A stretch of DNA of 64,000 nt, taken from contig VHCG01000001.1 in the NCBI GenBank assembly GCA_016871805.1, positions 62,001-126,000 of the forward strand, read 5' to 3'. This document shows positions 27,955 to 37,168 of the stretch, piece after piece; within the stretch, counting starts at the first letter, position 1, and the number at the start of each line of letters is the position of its first letter. The DNA is from Verrucomicrobiota bacterium. Its GTDB lineage: Bacteria; Verrucomicrobiota; Verrucomicrobiia; Limisphaerales; UBA9464. The notes beneath the pieces were generated by a model, which was given only the letters and a program-made list of their open reading frames with translations, was not told the DNA's origin and ran no database searches. The translations under genes were made by a program, and so were the position numbers.

Positions 27955-29189
27955 GCCGCCCCTCCTTCCCGTTCCACGAGCAGTTCCCGGACCCGACGAT
28001 CATCGGCCGCCTTCACCGTGAACCGGAGCCCCCGATGCGACACCGTCTCCCCGACCGCCGGAACGACCTCGCAGAGCTTCACCACCAGACCGCCGAGGGT
28101 GTCGACATCCGGGTCCGTTCCCAGCGCCGGATGCTCACGGACAAAATCATCGAGGCGCATCGCCCCGCTGGTCCGCCAACGTCCCGGTCCCAGCGGCTCC
28201 ATCACGAACCCCTCCGCCTCCCCTTCCCCACGGATCGGTCCCACCACCACCTCGAGGATGTCCTCGATGGTGATGAGCCCCGACATCCCCCCGAACTCAT
28301 CCAGGACCAGCGCCATGCCACGCTGCTGGCTCTGCAGGGCCTGGAACAGCGTCAGGAGGTTCATGCTTTCCGGGACGAACGAGGGGAACTCCAGCGCCTC
28401 GTCGAGGCCGGCCTCCGGATGCAGCAGGAACTGACGGGTGTTCAGGATCGCCACGATCGTGTCGGGCGTCTCGTCGTACAGGGGGATCCGATGGTGACGG
28501 GATCGACGGGCGGCGACCCGCAGCGCGTCCATCTCAAGATCGTCGGACAACATCACCACGGAGGCCCGCGGTCGCATGGCGTCCCGTGCCGTGCGGTGCT
28601 CGAGGGCCAGAATTCTCAGGATGATCTCCCGCTCCTGGGTCCCAAGCGCCCCATGCTGGTGGGCCAGATCGACGAGGTCGGCATACTCCTCATCCGAGAC
28701 GCCTACGGGAAGCGGGATGCCCCCCTTCACGAGCGGACGAAGGACGCCCTGGACGAACCCCTGGGAGACCTGCCGGATCGGACGGCACACGGGGACCATC
28801 CAGCCCAGGACCCGTGCCAGCCGCAGGGCCCACCACTCCGGGGATCGCACGGCAAGAGCCTTGGGCACGACCTCGCAGCCGACGACCAGCACCACCAGCA
28901 GCAGGAGCTCCCAGACGATCTGTTCCCAACCGGTGTCGACGGTCACCACCAACACGACGGCGATGAGGAGGAAGTTCGCCACCGCGTTGCCGAGGACCAG
29001 CGTGGCCAGCAGGTCATCGGACCGGCTCAGGAGGTCGGCCACCCTGGGGCCCCTTCTTGGATCCTTGTCGATGAGCTGACGGACCCGCCACGAGGCCAGA
29101 GAGAAGAAGGCGGTCTCGGCCGCCGCGAAGAAGAAGCTTGCGGCCGCCAGCACCCACAGCAGCAACAGAATCCCGTACAGCGGCAGCAT
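27951..29189 (-). CDS. CNNM/CBS-domain hemolysin-CorC family protein (copy 3)
   Basis: FFFAAAETAFFSLASWRVRQLIDKD; DEFGGMSGLITIEDILEVVVG; internal ATG at 29189 preferred. Confidence 0.92.
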   Translation of the reverse strand: MLPLYGILLLLWVLAAASFFFAAAETAFFSLASWRVRQLIDKDPRRGPRVADLLSRSDDLLATLVLGNAVANFLLIAVVLVVTVDTGWEQIVWELLLLVVLVVGCEVVPKALAVRSPEWWALRLARVLGWMVPVCRPIRQVSQGFVQGVLRPLVKGGIPLPVGVSDEEYADLVDLAHQHGALGTQEREIILRILALEHRTARDAMRPRASVVMLSDDLEMDALRVAARRSRHHRIPLYDETPDTIVAILNTRQFLLHPEAGLDEALEFPSFVPESMNLLTLFQALQSQQRGMALVLDEFGGMSGLITIEDILEVVVGPIRGEGEAEGFVMEPLGPGRWRTSGAMRLDDFVREHPALGTDPDVDTLGGLVVKLCEVVPAVGETVSHRGLRFTVKAADDRRVRELLVEREGGAA

Positions 29190-29341
29190 CACGACCCCGG
29201 AATCCTGCCTGCCAGCCGCAAACGATTCAACCCGGGGCAACCCGGGATTCCTCCGGGGCTTCTCAAGGATCCTGTCAGGGCGCACCCGGAGCCCCTCCGA
29301 GCCCTTGTCAGCCAGGACCACCTTCCAGGAGGCTCAACCCC

Positions 29342-30189
29342 ATGGCGTGGCACCTCGTCCAGACCTCAATCGATCCGCCGGCCCTCGAACCCGTGCAACG
29401 GGCCCTTCAGGCCAGCGGCGTCTTCCCGGCGTTCGACGCCCATGGATTCGTCCGGGACGCCTTCGGCGTGCTGGTCCGCGGCCTCGAACACGAGCCCGCA
29501 CTGAGCCTCCAGGCGTTTCTCGCCGCCGAGGGGGTGCCCGTCGAGGTCGTCCAGGACTCCGACTGGCCCGGCCTGCCCACTGCGAAGCGGATCCAATTCG
29601 CCTCGTGTCGGGTGGATGGCTTCGTTCCGCTCGACCCACTGGGCCGGGAACTGGTCGTGCCGTGGAACTCCATCGCCGCCGTCGCCTGTGGACTCGTCCG
29701 GGAAACGGAATTCGGCAAGCGGGTCACCGCCAGCGTCAGCCTCGGCCGGATTCCCGTGCCGCTCAATGCCACCTTGACCGAGATCGGCGGCGCCCCGGTT
29801 TCCTGGGACAACGGCGACACCTTCGACTACGGGGAACCGCTGCCGACCGACTGGTCCTGACCGGCGAGGAGCGGAACTGGCGCTGGAACGCCGAGGTCAT
29901 TCTGGCGGGGGGCCTCCGCTTCACGTGGAAATCCCACCGGTTCCAACCGACCCGGGCGTCGATTCCAGAGGGTGCGGACGCCCCGGACTTCTTCATCTTC
30001 ATCAAGGACCTGCCGAGTCATGTGCCCAACGCGGCACTCAACCGGGGGGCCTTCGCGATCCGGACGGACCAGCCCGACACCGGCCCGCGGTACCCGACCC
30101 GCAACGGCTACGAGGAGGAACTCTGCTGGATCCTGTTTCATCTGCGTCGATCAGGAATCTACCACGGTGGAGACGGAGGGCACCGGTAG
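29342..30189 (+). pseudogene. Hypothetical gene apparently disrupted by a frameshift near 29850-29860
   Basis: Frame 1 from ATG 29342 to TGA 29858-29860; a protein-like sequence (TGEERNWRWNAEVILAGGLRFTWKSHRFQ...) continues in the -1 frame to 30189 with no good start codon. Confidence 0.5.
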
Positions 30190-30345
30190 CCCGGATTCTG
30201 GAGGGCTGAATCGCGTCCCTCCGAGATCCAACGGGGGGGGCGAGGCGGTGGGATCTGCCGAGGCGGCACGACACACCGGCCGGCCCACCGGATGGCCTCC
30301 AGGCTCGCGGGAAAATGGGGGACGGGCGGGACCCATCCCTACCGT

Positions 30346-30392
30346 GGTGGGCACTCCCGCGCCCAGTGCCGCAGGGCACTGCGGTACCCACC
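30346..30392. repeat. Nested palindromic (REP-like) element
   Basis: GGTGGG...[CAGTGCC gcag GGCACTG]...CCCACC; perfect 7-bp inner stem plus 6-bp outer stem, GGGCACT occurs twice. Confidence 0.6.
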
Positions 30393-30464
30393 TGTTCTGC
30401 CGCTGACACGGACGTTGCTCTTTGGACTTTGCCGCGTCGCTGGTCCCGGGATACTCGCGGCACC

Positions 30465-31889
30465 GTGACCACTCCCTCTGCATCTGGCCCGTCCACCGAC
30501 CGCTGGCCCTCGCAGGTCAAATTCATCATCGGGAACGAGGCCTGCGAACGCTACAGCTTCTACGGCATGAAGGGGATTCTCGCCGGTTACATCACCGGCG
30601 AGGTCGTCCGCGGCGGCCTCGGACTCACCAAGGACACCGCCACGGTGTGGATCCACCTCTTCATCATGGCGAACTACTTCATGCCGCTGCTCGGGGCCTA
30701 CATCTCCGACCGGCTCTGGGGTCGCTACAAGACCATCCTCTGGATCTCCCTCTTCTACTGCGCCGGACACGGGGTCCTCGCCCTGAGCGATCTGACCTCC
30801 AGTCTCGAGTCGCGGACCTGGATGCTCTGGGCGGGACTGGCCCTGATCGCGTTCGGTGCGGGCGGCATCAAGCCCTGTGTCTCCGCGTTCATGGGCGACC
30901 AGTTCCCAGCCGGGAAGACGCGGCTCTACCAGAAGGCCTACGCCGCCTTCTACTTTTCGATCAACTTCGGCTCCTTCTTCTCGTTCCTCACCATCCCGTT
31001 CATCGCCAAACACCACGGCTACGGATGGGCCTTCGGGATCCCCGGGGTCCTGATGGGCATCGCCACCCTCATCTTCTGGTCCGGCCGCCACCGCTACACC
31101 AAGGTCCCGCCTGCCTCCGAGACCCGGTCGGCCGGGTTCTTCCGCGTGCTGTGGGAGGCGTTGAGCCACCGCCAACCCGGACGCGGATTCTGGGAGGGCG
31201 CCCGTGGACGCTTCTCGGCCGAGGAGGTCAGTGCCGCCCAGTCGGTCCTGCCCGTGCTCAGCATCTTCGCCCTCATCCCGCCCTTCTGGGCGATGTTCGA
31301 TCAGCACTCGTCGACCTGGATCCTCCAGGCCGAGCGCATGACCCCCGTCCAGCTCTCCACAAGCTATTCCATCGGTGGCGAGGAGATGCAGTCGCTCAAC
31401 CCCCTCCTGGTGATGCTCCTCGTCCCACTGCTGACCGGGGTGGTGTACCCGCTGTGCGGACGCCTCATCACGCCGCTGCGCCGGATCGGGCTGGGCATGA
31501 TCATCGCGGCCACCTCCTATCTGGTCGTGGCCTGGATCCAGCGGCGGATCGAAGGCGGAGAACAGCTGAGCGTCCTGTGGCAGTCCGTGCCGTATGTGAT
31601 CATCACGACCGCCGAGGTGCTGGTGTCGACCACGGGCCTGGAGTTCGCCTACACCCAGGCGGCCAAGAGCATGAAGAGCATCATCATGAGCTTCTGGCTC
31701 CTGACCGTGGCGGCCGGCAACGGACTGGTGGCCCTCATCACGAAGCTGGGCGGGGCCGGGAGCCATGACGCCTCGGTGACCCCGGGACGGTTCCTGATGT
31801 ACGCCCTGTTCACCTTCGGCGTCTCGGGCGCTTTCCTCATCGTCGCCATGCTCTACCGGTATCGGGACCCGGCCCACGAGGGACACTGA
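30465..31889 (+). CDS. POT/PTR-family proton-dependent oligopeptide transporter
   Basis: NEACERYSFYGMKGILAGYI, MPLLGAYISDRLWGRYKTI, FGAGGIKPCVSAFMGDQF; GTG start. Confidence 0.94.
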   Translation: MTTPSASGPSTDRWPSQVKFIIGNEACERYSFYGMKGILAGYITGEVVRGGLGLTKDTATVWIHLFIMANYFMPLLGAYISDRLWGRYKTILWISLFYCAGHGVLALSDLTSSLESRTWMLWAGLALIAFGAGGIKPCVSAFMGDQFPAGKTRLYQKAYAAFYFSINFGSFFSFLTIPFIAKHHGYGWAFGIPGVLMGIATLIFWSGRHRYTKVPPASETRSAGFFRVLWEALSHRQPGRGFWEGARGRFSAEEVSAAQSVLPVLSIFALIPPFWAMFDQHSSTWILQAERMTPVQLSTSYSIGGEEMQSLNPLLVMLLVPLLTGVVYPLCGRLITPLRRIGLGMIIAATSYLVVAWIQRRIEGGEQLSVLWQSVPYVIITTAEVLVSTTGLEFAYTQAAKSMKSIIMSFWLLTVAAGNGLVALITKLGGAGSHDASVTPGRFLMYALFTFGVSGAFLIVAMLYRYRDPAHEGH

Positions 31890-31924
31890 GTCCCGACCCG
31901 ATTCCAGAGCGCAACCCGATTGCC

Positions 31925-32569
31925 ATGTATCGCGTCCAAGGATCAGACCTCAAGGAATACGGCCCGATCTCGGAGGGACAGCTCCGGGAATGGATCGCGG
32001 AGAACCGTCTCAACCGGTTCTCGATGGCCTGCAAGGAGGGCGACCCGACCTGGCGTCCGCTGGACCAGTTCCCGGAATTCGCCGCCGCCCTGCAGTCCCA
32101 ACCGGCGACATCACCCCAGACCGGCTCCGGGGTACCGGCGGCCGACCCGGAACGGGCCCGACGACTCCTGCAGGGCCCGTCCCTCGCCCTCCTGCTCATG
32201 GGAACGGTCGGTCTGGTGATCACCCTGTCGGGTTTTGTTGCCCGGGACTGGCTCATCGACGCGTTGGTCCGGGCCACGTCCACCCTCCCGGCCACGGTTC
32301 CAACCGATCAGCTGGGCCTGTGGAAGACCGAGCTGTCCCGCAATCTGGGCCTCCACGACTACGCTCGGGGCCTGGCTGGCGTGGTCATCAACGGGGTGAT
32401 GATCGCCGGAGCGCTGGCGATGCGACGCCTGGAGAACCGGAACCTGGCTCTCGCGGCGGCGACCTTTGCCCTGATCCCCTGCCAATGCTGCTGCTGCGTC
32501 TCGATCCCCTTCGGCGTCTGGGCCCTTCTGATGCTCAATCGCCCGGAGGTGAAGCAGTCGTTCCGCTGA
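31925..32569 (+). CDS. GYF_2 (DUF4339)-domain membrane protein
   Basis: MYRVQGSDLKEYGPISEGQLREWIAENRLNRFSMACKEGDPTWRPL; following TM segments. Confidence 0.8.
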   Translation: MYRVQGSDLKEYGPISEGQLREWIAENRLNRFSMACKEGDPTWRPLDQFPEFAAALQSQPATSPQTGSGVPAADPERARRLLQGPSLALLLMGTVGLVITLSGFVARDWLIDALVRATSTLPATVPTDQLGLWKTELSRNLGLHDYARGLAGVVINGVMIAGALAMRRLENRNLALAAATFALIPCQCCCCVSIPFGVWALLMLNRPEVKQSFR

Positions 32570-32570
32570 C

Positions 32571-32993
32571 GTGTCGGCCCCACCCCAGATCCCCGCTCCG
32601 CCGGTCGCCGAGGGCCTGACCCCAAACCGCACCCTCACCGTGATCCTGGGACTCCTGGGACTCGGGGTTCTGACGGTTCTGGCCGTCGTCGAGCCGGCCG
32701 GTCAGCTCGTTTTTCCGAGGTGCTGGCTCCAGGAGATGACCGGACTGCGGTGTCCGGGCTGCGGGGGGACCCGTGCGGTGCACGCCCTGCTCACGGGCGA
32801 GATCCGTCGGGCCTGGCAGCTCAATCCCCTCGTGGTAGCCACCCTGCCCCTCGCCGCCTGGTGGACCCTCCGCGGGCTCCGGGGGGGATGGACCGGTCGC
32901 TGGTGGAACGACCCCTCCACCCATCCGGTCAGCCTCGCCGTGATGGGCGGAGTGCTGGTCGGGTTCGGGATCGGACGGAATTTCTCCTGGTAA
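32571..32993 (+). CDS. DUF2752 family membrane protein
   Basis: MTGLRCPGCGGTRAVHALLTGEIRRAWQLNPLVV signature; GTG start. Confidence 0.88.
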   Translation: MSAPPQIPAPPVAEGLTPNRTLTVILGLLGLGVLTVLAVVEPAGQLVFPRCWLQEMTGLRCPGCGGTRAVHALLTGEIRRAWQLNPLVVATLPLAAWWTLRGLRGGWTGRWWNDPSTHPVSLAVMGGVLVGFGIGRNFSW

Positions 32994-33018
32994 CCCCTGT
33001 TCTGAGACACAGGCGCCA

Positions 33019-33042
33019 CAAAAAGTTGAGGCACCTCACTTG
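33019..33042 (-). terminator. Candidate intrinsic terminator downstream of the zinc-ribbon coiled-coil gene
   Basis: Minus strand AAGTGAGG-TG-CCTCAACTT followed by a T-run. Confidence 0.55.
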
Positions 33043-33092
33043 ATCCTACCCACCCCACAACCGCTCTGGGCGGATTGCGTGCCACCCCACCC

Positions 33093-33818
33093 TCACGGCT
33101 CCATATCCCGGGTGTAGTAGAGGATCCGGGTGCAGTTGGGACAGTAGACGAGATCCTTCTGGGCCTTGGCCTCCAAGAAGACCTGCTGGGGGAGCTTCAT
33201 GTGGCATCCGCCGCAGCTGACGCCCGCAACGCCCACTACGACGTTGTCGCCACGCTTGTCGATCAGGCGGCTGTAGCGGGCGAGGATCCCGGGGTCGACT
33301 CCGGCGGCCAGCTTCGCGTGGTCGGCCAGGACGCGTTCCAGATCCACCTTCAGGTTGCCCTCGCGGGCGTTCATGTCGGTGACCTGCTTCTGGATCAGGG
33401 CCTTCTCCTCGGCGGCGACCTTGTCGGCCTCGGCGAGTTCCTTCGCGGCGGCCTCGGTCTGTTCCATGAGCACCAGCTGCTGGTCCTCAATCCCGCTGAT
33501 CTCGGTCCGGGTGGTCTCGATCTGGTGGGTGCAGCGTTTGTACTCGTCGTTGTTCTTGGTAGTCCCCTGCTGGGTCTCGATCTTCCGGATGAAGTCCTCC
33601 TTGGTCTTCACCTCGAGCTCGAGCCGCTTGCGTTCGCTCTCGAGGTGCATGAGCCGCTGTTTGCGCTGCTCGGCGGCGGCGGCGGCCTGGGCGAGCTTGG
33701 TCTCGAGATATCTTCGCTGCTGCGGGATTCCCGACAGCTCCCCCTGCAGCCGGAGGCGGGTGCGGTCACGATCCTGTAGGACAAGGAGCTGTTCGATCAC
33801 GGGAAGCATGGTCTTCAC
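33093..33818 (-). CDS. C4-type zinc-ribbon coiled-coil protein (DUF164-like)
   Basis: Long coiled coil then VAGVSCGGCHMKLPQQVFLEAKAQKDLVYCPNCTRILY. Confidence 0.9.
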   Translation of the reverse strand: MKTMLPVIEQLLVLQDRDRTRLRLQGELSGIPQQRRYLETKLAQAAAAAEQRKQRLMHLESERKRLELEVKTKEDFIRKIETQQGTTKNNDEYKRCTHQIETTRTEISGIEDQQLVLMEQTEAAAKELAEADKVAAEEKALIQKQVTDMNAREGNLKVDLERVLADHAKLAAGVDPGILARYSRLIDKRGDNVVVGVAGVSCGGCHMKLPQQVFLEAKAQKDLVYCPNCTRILYYTRDMEP

Positions 33819-33951
33819 GCTATCGGTCCGCCCACCCGGGGGTCAATCGGCTGGAACCGGGAGTTGGCGAGAGGACACCCAGGCCCCCCGCCCGCCCCCC
33901 GCCCGGGCCCTCCGCGGTTGCACGATGGGGACACGGCCGTAACCTCCCGTC

Positions 33952-35427
33952 ATGAATCTCTCCCGGACGTCGATGGTGTCGCTGGTGATGGCGGGTTCCC
34001 TCGCCTGCTTCGGAGAAGACGCCCCCAAGCCGCCCAGCAAGGCCCGGGAATTCGCCCGCATCCTCAACGAGGCCTTCAAAGAGGTCGCCGACGAGGTCTC
34101 GCCGGCAGTGGTGGTGATCGATGTCGCCCAGCGCGAGGAGGACGAGATGGCCGTCCCGCCGGATCATCCGTGGTTCAACTTCGTCCCGGAACGCTTCCGG
34201 AAACGCGATCGCAGCTCCACGTCACAGGAACCCCCGGAATACAACGGCCAGGGATCCGGCATCATCATGGACTCCGAGGGGCGCATCCTCACCAACCACC
34301 ATGTGGTCGAGCAGGCCGAACGGATCCGCGTCCGCCTCCGCGACGGCCGCCAGTTCGACGCCGAGGTCAAGGGAACCGATGAACAGTCAGACCTGGCCGT
34401 CCTCCAGCTCAGGAACCCGCCCGCCGACCTCCCGAAGGCCCGGTTGGGCGATTCCGACAAGGTCCGGGTCGGCGAGTTTGCCATCGCGATCGGTGCCCCG
34501 TTCCGCCTCGACTACACCGTGACCTTCGGCCACATCAGCGCCAAGGGCCGCAACTCGGTGGTGCCGCTGGGGATGGGGGGCGGGCTGATGGACCAGGACT
34601 TCATCCAGACGGACGCCAGCATCAACCCGGGCAACTCGGGGGGGCCGCTGGTGAACATCGAGGGCGAGGTCATCGGAGTGAACTCGATGATCCGGGGTCT
34701 CAACTCCGGCATCAGCTTCTCGGTTCCGATCAACCTGGCCCGGGAGATCAGCTCCCGACTCATCAAGGAGGGCCGCTTCGTCCGTTCCTGGCTTGGGGTC
34801 AACATCGCCGCCCTCCGGGAATCCGAGAAGGTCCAGACGCTCGTCCCGGGCCTGGCCGACGGCGTCGTGATCACCCGCATCGTCCCCTCAGGTCCAGCCA
34901 GCGAAGCCAAGCCCGCCCTTGAGCCGAACGACATCATCACCTCGGTCGACGGACGCCCGGTGAAGAACCCCGCGGAACTCCGGGCCGTCGTCACCCGCAA
35001 GGCCCCCGGGACGGAACTGACCCTCGAGGTCCACCGCGCCGACAAGACCTTCACCAGCAAGGTATCGCCGCAGCCGATGCCCGACGATCTCGCCTCGAAC
35101 GGCGAGCCCCGGAAGAAGTCAGGGCCGCCGCGCTTCCTGGGCATGGTCCTCAAGCCGCTCAGCGAGGCGGAGGCCAAGGAACAGGGGATCGACGGCGGCG
35201 CGATGGTCCTGGACCTCCCCGAGGAGGGACGCGCCGCAAAGGCCGGACTCAAGGACGGCGACATCATCACCGAGATCAATCACCAGGGCATCGGATCCCC
35301 GGCCGATTTCAGGACGGCGATCCAACAGGTCGACACCGAAAAGGACGTGGTTCTGGTCGTCCGACGGAAAGCCAAGGAGGTCATTCTTGTCATCAAAGCT
35401 GCCGACCCTGAGAGGCAGGATCGGTGA
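33952..35427 (+). CDS. Do/DegP-like serine protease with two PDZ domains
   Basis: GSGIIMDSEGRILTNHHVV, SDLAVLQLR, QTDASINPGNSGGPLVN catalytic motifs; PDZ repeats. Confidence 0.95.
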   Translation: MNLSRTSMVSLVMAGSLACFGEDAPKPPSKAREFARILNEAFKEVADEVSPAVVVIDVAQREEDEMAVPPDHPWFNFVPERFRKRDRSSTSQEPPEYNGQGSGIIMDSEGRILTNHHVVEQAERIRVRLRDGRQFDAEVKGTDEQSDLAVLQLRNPPADLPKARLGDSDKVRVGEFAIAIGAPFRLDYTVTFGHISAKGRNSVVPLGMGGGLMDQDFIQTDASINPGNSGGPLVNIEGEVIGVNSMIRGLNSGISFSVPINLAREISSRLIKEGRFVRSWLGVNIAALRESEKVQTLVPGLADGVVITRIVPSGPASEAKPALEPNDIITSVDGRPVKNPAELRAVVTRKAPGTELTLEVHRADKTFTSKVSPQPMPDDLASNGEPRKKSGPPRFLGMVLKPLSEAEAKEQGIDGGAMVLDLPEEGRAAKAGLKDGDIITEINHQGIGSPADFRTAIQQVDTEKDVVLVVRRKAKEVILVIKAADPERQDR

Positions 35428-35641
35428 CCCCACGAAGCGCTGTCCCCGCAGTTCGGGGATCGCCCCTGCCCTGAAACGAGTCGGGGGCACCGCCGCGACC
35501 GCTGGGTCATGGATCCTCGATTCCCTGTCCGAAGACCCCGCCAAACCGGGCCACCCTTCCAGGATCGAAGGGCCTTCCGTTGAGGTCCACAGACCCCGCG
35601 GGACCGGGTTCGGACACCATCGATCCGGCTCCCGCCGTGTT

Positions 35642-35678
35642 CCTGTGACAGGTTCCGTCACAGGACTGTGCTACAGTC
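35642..35678 (+). promoter_or_regulatory. Operator-like inverted repeats and possible -10 upstream of the YbjN-like gene
   Basis: CCTGTGAC-N7-GTCACAGG followed by GACTGT-GCT-ACAGTC; TGTGCTACAGT resembles an extended -10. Confidence 0.45.
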
Positions 35679-35739
35679 TTCCCGCGGTTCGAGTTGACGT
35701 CCCGGCAGACGTCCTCGACAGAAATTCCCACCTCACGAC

Positions 35740-36222
35740 ATGAACTCCACCATCCGCTCCATCAACGACCACCTCATCCACGAAGGTCTCATCGTGCACC
35801 CCATCGGGGACGGCGAGGGCATTGTCGTCCACATGACGCTGAAGCATCTCCGGCTGGCGGTGTCGTTCCTGACGGGGGAGGAGAAGGATTTCCTGCGTCT
35901 CGACGCCGTATTGCCCGTACCGGTCCCGGCGGACCGCCGCACCGCCGTCTCGGACTTCCTCACGCGGGTGAACTGGAACCTGCGGCTGGGGCGCTTCGTC
36001 ATGGACTTCAGCGACGGCGAGATCCGGTTCCGGCAGGAACTGGACTCACGGGATGACACCGTGGACGTGCAGCGGGCGGAGGTGGCTCTGCTGAGGTGCT
36101 GCCACATGGTCGACGCCTTCTTCCCGGCGCTCATGGGAGTCATCTTCCGTGAGACTCCGCCTGAGGAGGCCTTGGCCCAGGCCGAGAAGGATCTCGAGGC
36201 TCTGGCCACGGACGAGGAATAG
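35740..36222 (+). CDS. YbjN-domain protein
   Basis: 160 aa; VNWNLRLGRFVMDFSDGEIRFRQELDSRD...; type III chaperone-like YbjN pattern. Confidence 0.75.
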   Translation: MNSTIRSINDHLIHEGLIVHPIGDGEGIVVHMTLKHLRLAVSFLTGEEKDFLRLDAVLPVPVPADRRTAVSDFLTRVNWNLRLGRFVMDFSDGEIRFRQELDSRDDTVDVQRAEVALLRCCHMVDAFFPALMGVIFRETPPEEALAQAEKDLEALATDEE

Positions 36223-36323
36223 GACCGTCCCCGTTTGGCCTCTTCCCCCTCCTCCACCCCTCTTTCCCATCCTCCCAGTCGCCCTGGTTTTCCCCCGGGC
36301 CTCCGCGTCGCTGCGTGGGTGTC

Positions 36324-37142
36324 TCACCGACCCAGCAGACGTCCCGCCTGGGCGGTGATGTCGCCGGACTTCATCAGCGATTCGCCCACCAGGATCGCGC
36401 GGGCGCCGCACCGCAGCAGTCGCTCCACATCCGCCCGGGTGTGGATGCCACTCTCGGCTACCAACAGATGCGCGAGGCGCTCCTCCGTACCCTGGATCAG
36501 ATCCAGGATCCGGGCCGCGAGCCGCTCGGCCGTGCCGAGATCCACCTTGAAGGTCTTCAGGTCCCTGTTGTTCACCCCGATCAACCGCGCCCCACACCGC
36601 ACGGCACGTTCGAGCTCCGCTTCGTCATGAACCTCCACCAGTGCGGTCAATCCCGCCGCATCCGCGAGGGCATGAAAATGCGACAGCTGGACGTCGTCCA
36701 GGATGGCGACGATCAGCAGGATGGCATCTGCACCCCACTCGATGGCCTCGAGGATCTGCCGCTCGTCGACGATGAAATCCTTGCGCAGCAACGGGAGCCC
36801 CACGGCCCCACGGATCTGCCGGAGATACTCAAGGGACCCCTGGAAGAACTTCTCGTCGGTGAGGACAGAAAGACAGCTCGCTCCCGCCGCCTCATAGGTG
36901 CGGGCGATCCGGACCGGATCGAAGTCGGGACAGATCACCCCGAGGCTCGGTGAGGCCTTCTTGACCTCGGCGATCAACCCGACATCGCCGGAGCGCGGAT
37001 GGACCAACGCACCGAAGAAGTCCCGGACCCCGTCGCCGCGCCGGGTGATCGCGCCGCGAAGCTGGTGTGCTGCAACCGGTCCAACGGGAAGTCGGGCGAC
37101 TTCGAGCCGCTTCTGGACCACGATGGTGTCGAGGATCGTCAT
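36324..37142 (-). CDS. trpC: Indole-3-glycerol phosphate synthase
   Basis: LIAEVKKASPSLGVICPDFDP, LLRKDFIVDERQILEA, LIGVNNRDLKTFKVDL. Confidence 0.96.
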   Translation of the reverse strand: MTILDTIVVQKRLEVARLPVGPVAAHQLRGAITRRGDGVRDFFGALVHPRSGDVGLIAEVKKASPSLGVICPDFDPVRIARTYEAAGASCLSVLTDEKFFQGSLEYLRQIRGAVGLPLLRKDFIVDERQILEAIEWGADAILLIVAILDDVQLSHFHALADAAGLTALVEVHDEAELERAVRCGARLIGVNNRDLKTFKVDLGTAERLAARILDLIQGTEERLAHLLVAESGIHTRADVERLLRCGARAILVGESLMKSGDITAQAGRLLGR

Positions 37143-37168
37143 GGAACGGGTCGGATCGCGTTTCCGGT

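Noticed and set aside
30233-30240. G8 tract as a phase-variable locus
   Set aside because: Lies in apparent non-coding DNA after the disrupted gene; no frame to switch.
30339-31886. 515-aa ORF on - strand
   Set aside because: Antisense to the POT transporter; low-complexity charged translation.
35642-35664. Canonical CRP site
   Set aside because: Half-sites match but spacing is 9 bp instead of 6, so only an operator-like inverted repeat is claimed.
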